A DNA stretch of 14,641 nt. Origin: DAOTXL01 sp034435455. Lineage in GTDB: Bacteria > Chloroflexota > Anaerolineae > JAAYZQ01. The translations under genes were made by a program, and so were the position numbers. Shown one piece after another: positions 12,688-14,641 of the stretch (within the stretch, counting starts at the first letter, position 1; each line of letters begins with the position of its first letter). The DNA lies in contig DAOTXL010000044.1 in NCBI GenBank assembly GCA_034435455.1, forward strand, positions 1 through 14,641, in the 5' to 3' direction. Under the pieces are notes generated by a model. The model was not told where the DNA came from, did not search any database, and saw only the letters and a list, made by a program, of their open reading frames with translations.

Positions 12688-14421
12688 TTAGCCCCGGATG
12701 CGGATCGCCCACGGGGCCAGGGCGAATACCCCTTCGCGGAAAAGCGCAGCCAGCCCGGCCAGCCAGCTTTCCCCGTCGGCAGAGAGGGGCTGGGGCACCT
12801 GATACCGCCTGGGCACGGTCACGTCCACCACCGGCACATAGCGGCGAGGGTCCAGCCCGGCCAGCTCACGGGCCCGGCCAACGGCGGCCTCCAGATCGCC
12901 CAGCGTGTCCACCAGGCCGTGGGCCAGCGCCTGCTCCCCGGTCCAGACGCGGCCTCGGGCGACCGCTTCTACCTGCTCGTCGGTCAGCCCTCGACCCCCG
13001 GCCACACGCGCTTTGAAGCGGACATATCCGGCGCCGATCTCGGCCCGCACCCGGGCCCGTTCCTCGTCGCTAAAGGGCGCCATATCGGAGTAGAGGCCGG
13101 CGGCCTGGCCCCGCGAGACCGCCTCCCGCCGGGCGTGGAGCCGCTCAAAGAGGCCGCGGGTGACCACCTTGCCGCCCCAGATGCCGATGGAGCCGGTCAG
13201 GGTGGTTGGCTGGGCGACGATGGCGTTGGCCGGGGTCGAGACGTAGTAGCCGCCCGACGCGGCCTGGCTCCCCATGTAGACCACCACCGGCTTGATGCGG
13301 CGCAGGTGGGCAACTTCCCGCCAGATCAGGTCAGAGGCCAGCGCCGAGCCGCCCGGCGAGTCCACGTGCAGGACCACAGCGGCCAGATGTTTGTCGGCGG
13401 CGGCGGCGCGGAGCTGCTGGACCAGCGTGTCGGACCCGGCCTGGGTGGCGGGCAGGGGCAGAGGGAGGGGCAGCGGCGGTGGTCGGCGGCTGGGGCCGGG
13501 GACGATCAGCCCTTCGAGGGAGACGACGCCGATGACGCGGCGGCTGTGCCGGCGGCGGGGGCGGATCAGGTGCCGCCGGACCTGCTCCCAGGGGAGCAGC
13601 GCTGCCGGCGCTGCCGGGCTGCCCAGGCAAGCCGGCAACTCATCCTCATAACAGAGGCCATCCAGCAGACCGGCCGCCAGGGCCTGGTCGGCGGTCAGGG
13701 GGACGCGGTCGAGGAGGGTGCGGATCTCCTCCGGCGTCGTGCTCCGGCCTTCGGCCAGGGCGTTGACGACGTGGCCGTACAGCGAGTCGAGGAGCGATTC
13801 CAGCATCTCGCGGTGCGGCTCAGACATCGCCGTCCGACGGAACGTATCCGGCGAGACCTTGTACTCGCCGATGGCCTCCAGGTCGGCCTCGAGGCCGGCC
13901 AGGGCCAGGGTATCTTTCAGGAACAGCGCCTCGGCCCGCAGGCCGGCAGCCTGGAAGCTGGCGCTTTCCGGGGCCAGGACCCGGTTGCAGGCGGTGGCCA
14001 GATAGTAGGGCCACATGCTCAGCTCATGGAGGTAGGCCACAGCCTCTTTGCCCAACTGCCGGAAGCGCCCCACCGCCTGGCGCAGGCTGCTCAACGTGGC
14101 CGGTTCAGCCGACAGGCCAGAGATCAACAGCACGACGCCCCGGATGCGGGGGTCGGCAGCCAGCTCTTCCAGGGCCTCATTGAACATCTGGACACTGGTC
14201 GGCGGCGGAGGCCAGGGCAACAAGGACAGGGGAAAGCGACGCATGGGCCGCGGGGTCCGCTCCGGAAAACTGCCGCCGACGCGCAGCACAACATAATCCA
14301 TCCTGACGCGGCGGAGCAGGCGCAGGCGGTTGGTCAAGGCCAGCCAACTGTTGCGGATCAGGTCTGAGATCAGGGTGCGTTCGGTCAATTTCCTTCCCCG
14401 GTGAGGTGGGTTGGAGCTCAC
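12688..14421 (-). CDS. sppA: Signal peptide peptidase SppA, 67K type (peptidase S49)
   Basis: This 577-residue serine protease has tandem S49 domains and acts on leftover signal peptides and other membrane-associated peptides. The catalytic pair is Lys188 (GEYKVSPDTF) in the first domain and Ser389 (QAASGGYY) in the second. The spacing of 201 residues is almost the same as Lys209/Ser409 of E. coli SppA. Also visible are HVDSPGGSALASD (352-364), LTGSIGIWGG (408-417) and GRVWTGEQALAHGLVD (490-505). A Pro/Leu-rich insert (PPPLPLPLPLP, about 314-324) lies in the second domain. No clear N-terminal membrane helix is visible, unlike the E. coli enzyme. The start is uncertain: GTG at 14421 abuts the previous stop without a good ribosome site, while TTG at 14388 has GGGGAAGGA just upstream but very close. 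Tight contact with the preceding gene implies an operon. Confidence 0.92.
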   Translation of the reverse strand: MSSNPPHRGRKLTERTLISDLIRNSWLALTNRLRLLRRVRMDYVVLRVGGSFPERTPRPMRRFPLSLLPWPPPPTSVQMFNEALEELAADPRIRGVVLLISGLSAEPATLSSLRQAVGRFRQLGKEAVAYLHELSMWPYYLATACNRVLAPESASFQAAGLRAEALFLKDTLALAGLEADLEAIGEYKVSPDTFRRTAMSEPHREMLESLLDSLYGHVVNALAEGRSTTPEEIRTLLDRVPLTADQALAAGLLDGLCYEDELPACLGSPAAPAALLPWEQVRRHLIRPRRRHSRRVIGVVSLEGLIVPGPSRRPPPLPLPLPLPATQAGSDTLVQQLRAAAADKHLAAVVLHVDSPGGSALASDLIWREVAHLRRIKPVVVYMGSQAASGGYYVSTPANAIVAQPTTLTGSIGIWGGKVVTRGLFERLHARREAVSRGQAAGLYSDMAPFSDEERARVRAEIGAGYVRFKARVAGGRGLTDEQVEAVARGRVWTGEQALAHGLVDTLGDLEAAVGRARELAGLDPRRYVPVVDVTVPRRYQVPQPLSADGESWLAGLAALFREGVFALAPWAIRIRG

Positions 14422-14641
14422 CTACGGCAGGGGGGCCCAGGAGATGCGCTCTTCGACCCAGCCGTGGACCTCGTGGGGGGCTGCGCCGCGCACCGGCCCT
14501 TCCAGGGCCCCCCCGATCTCAAACAGCCGGCGCGGCTGCGAGCCATCGGGGCGCATGGCCCAGACCGCCCAGCGTCCCTCGCGGTCGGAGACGAAGGCCA
14601 GGTAGCGGCCATCGGGCGACCAGGCGGGCAGGCCGTCGTTG
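14422..14641 (-). CDS. C-terminal end of a PD40/TolB-like beta-propeller protein (partial)
   Basis: Seventy-two residues plus the stop are visible. They read LPAWSPDGRYLAFVSDREG, then WAVWAMRPDGSQPRRLFEI, and end in EERISWAPLP with TAG at 14424-14422. The AWSPDG-[RK]-x-[LI]-[AV]-F-x-SDR-x-G and [IV]-W-x-[MV]-x-x-DG-S-x-x-x-RL pattern is a classic PD40 (WD40-like TolB) repeat. The ending ISW-x-P suggests the start of another blade that closes the propeller. The N-terminal part lies beyond the window, so signal peptide and total length are unknown. Its stop is directly followed by the GTG proposed for sppA (zero spacing). Such proteins are usually exported and mediate binding; the partner here is unknown. 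Confidence 0.85.
   Translation of the reverse strand, partial: NDGLPAWSPDGRYLAFVSDREGRWAVWAMRPDGSQPRRLFEIGGALEGPVRGAAPHEVHGWVEERISWAPLP

Noticed and set aside
12646..14367. Plus-strand open frame of 573 codons opposite sppA
   Set aside because: Antisense shadow; the minus strand carries the SppA catalytic Lys and Ser in correct spacing.

Overview
The window is about 14.6 kb of GC-rich bacterial DNA, most likely from a member of the Chloroflexota (Anaerolineae/Caldilineae-like). This is inferred from the secreted proteins with Thr/Pro-rich linkers, a Y-L-P-[LI]-[VI] motif near the ends of exported proteins, paired DUF6062-like genes, a cytosolic-type gamma-glutamyltransferase and dispersed palindromic intergenic repeats. 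No rRNA, tRNA or marker gene confirms it. Almost every real gene is on the minus strand. The very long plus-strand open frames are antisense shadows.

Left edge (1-367): a piece of an IS110-like transposase runs directly into the C-terminal end of a thiamine-pyrophosphate enzyme in another frame. This looks like a scar of insertion and deletion.

Region 377-3254 (minus) is the most interesting part. It is a tightly coupled four-gene operon: two paralogous DUF6062-like proteins, each with two CxxC...CxxH units, followed by two paralogous helix/coiled-coil proteins. In front of it lie a near-consensus sigma70 promoter (3254-3226), a leader that looks like a fluoride (crcB-type) riboswitch aptamer (3211-3145), and an intrinsic terminator (3153-3107). 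The terminator shares its 5' arm with the aptamer's pseudoknot strand and ends 16 nt before the first start codon. If correct, the operon is switched on by fluoride, yet it encodes no recognisable fluoride channel or antiporter. It may therefore be an undescribed fluoride-responsive system.

Region 3253-3427 holds three dispersed palindromic elements. Region 3463-10267 (minus) encodes three exported proteins: a subtilisin-like protease with PKD repeats, a Pro/Thr-linker lipoprotein, and an SGNH-like plus GH114-like two-domain protein. Between the first two lies a 25-bp tandem array of hairpins (6990-7139). The two-domain protein keeps a Y-L-P-L-I-L motif between its halves, suggesting a fusion of two once-separate secreted proteins.

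Region 10349-10990 (plus) is an MntA-type nucleotidyltransferase, the only intact plus-strand gene. It has its own consensus promoter, a probable TTG start, and no HEPN partner beside it. Region 11036-14641 (minus) is a probable operon of a PD40/TolB-like beta-propeller protein (cut by the window edge), a 67K-type SppA signal peptide peptidase, and a gamma-glutamyltransferase. Together these point to turnover of peptides and secreted proteins.

All family assignments come from reading motifs by eye. No database search was run.
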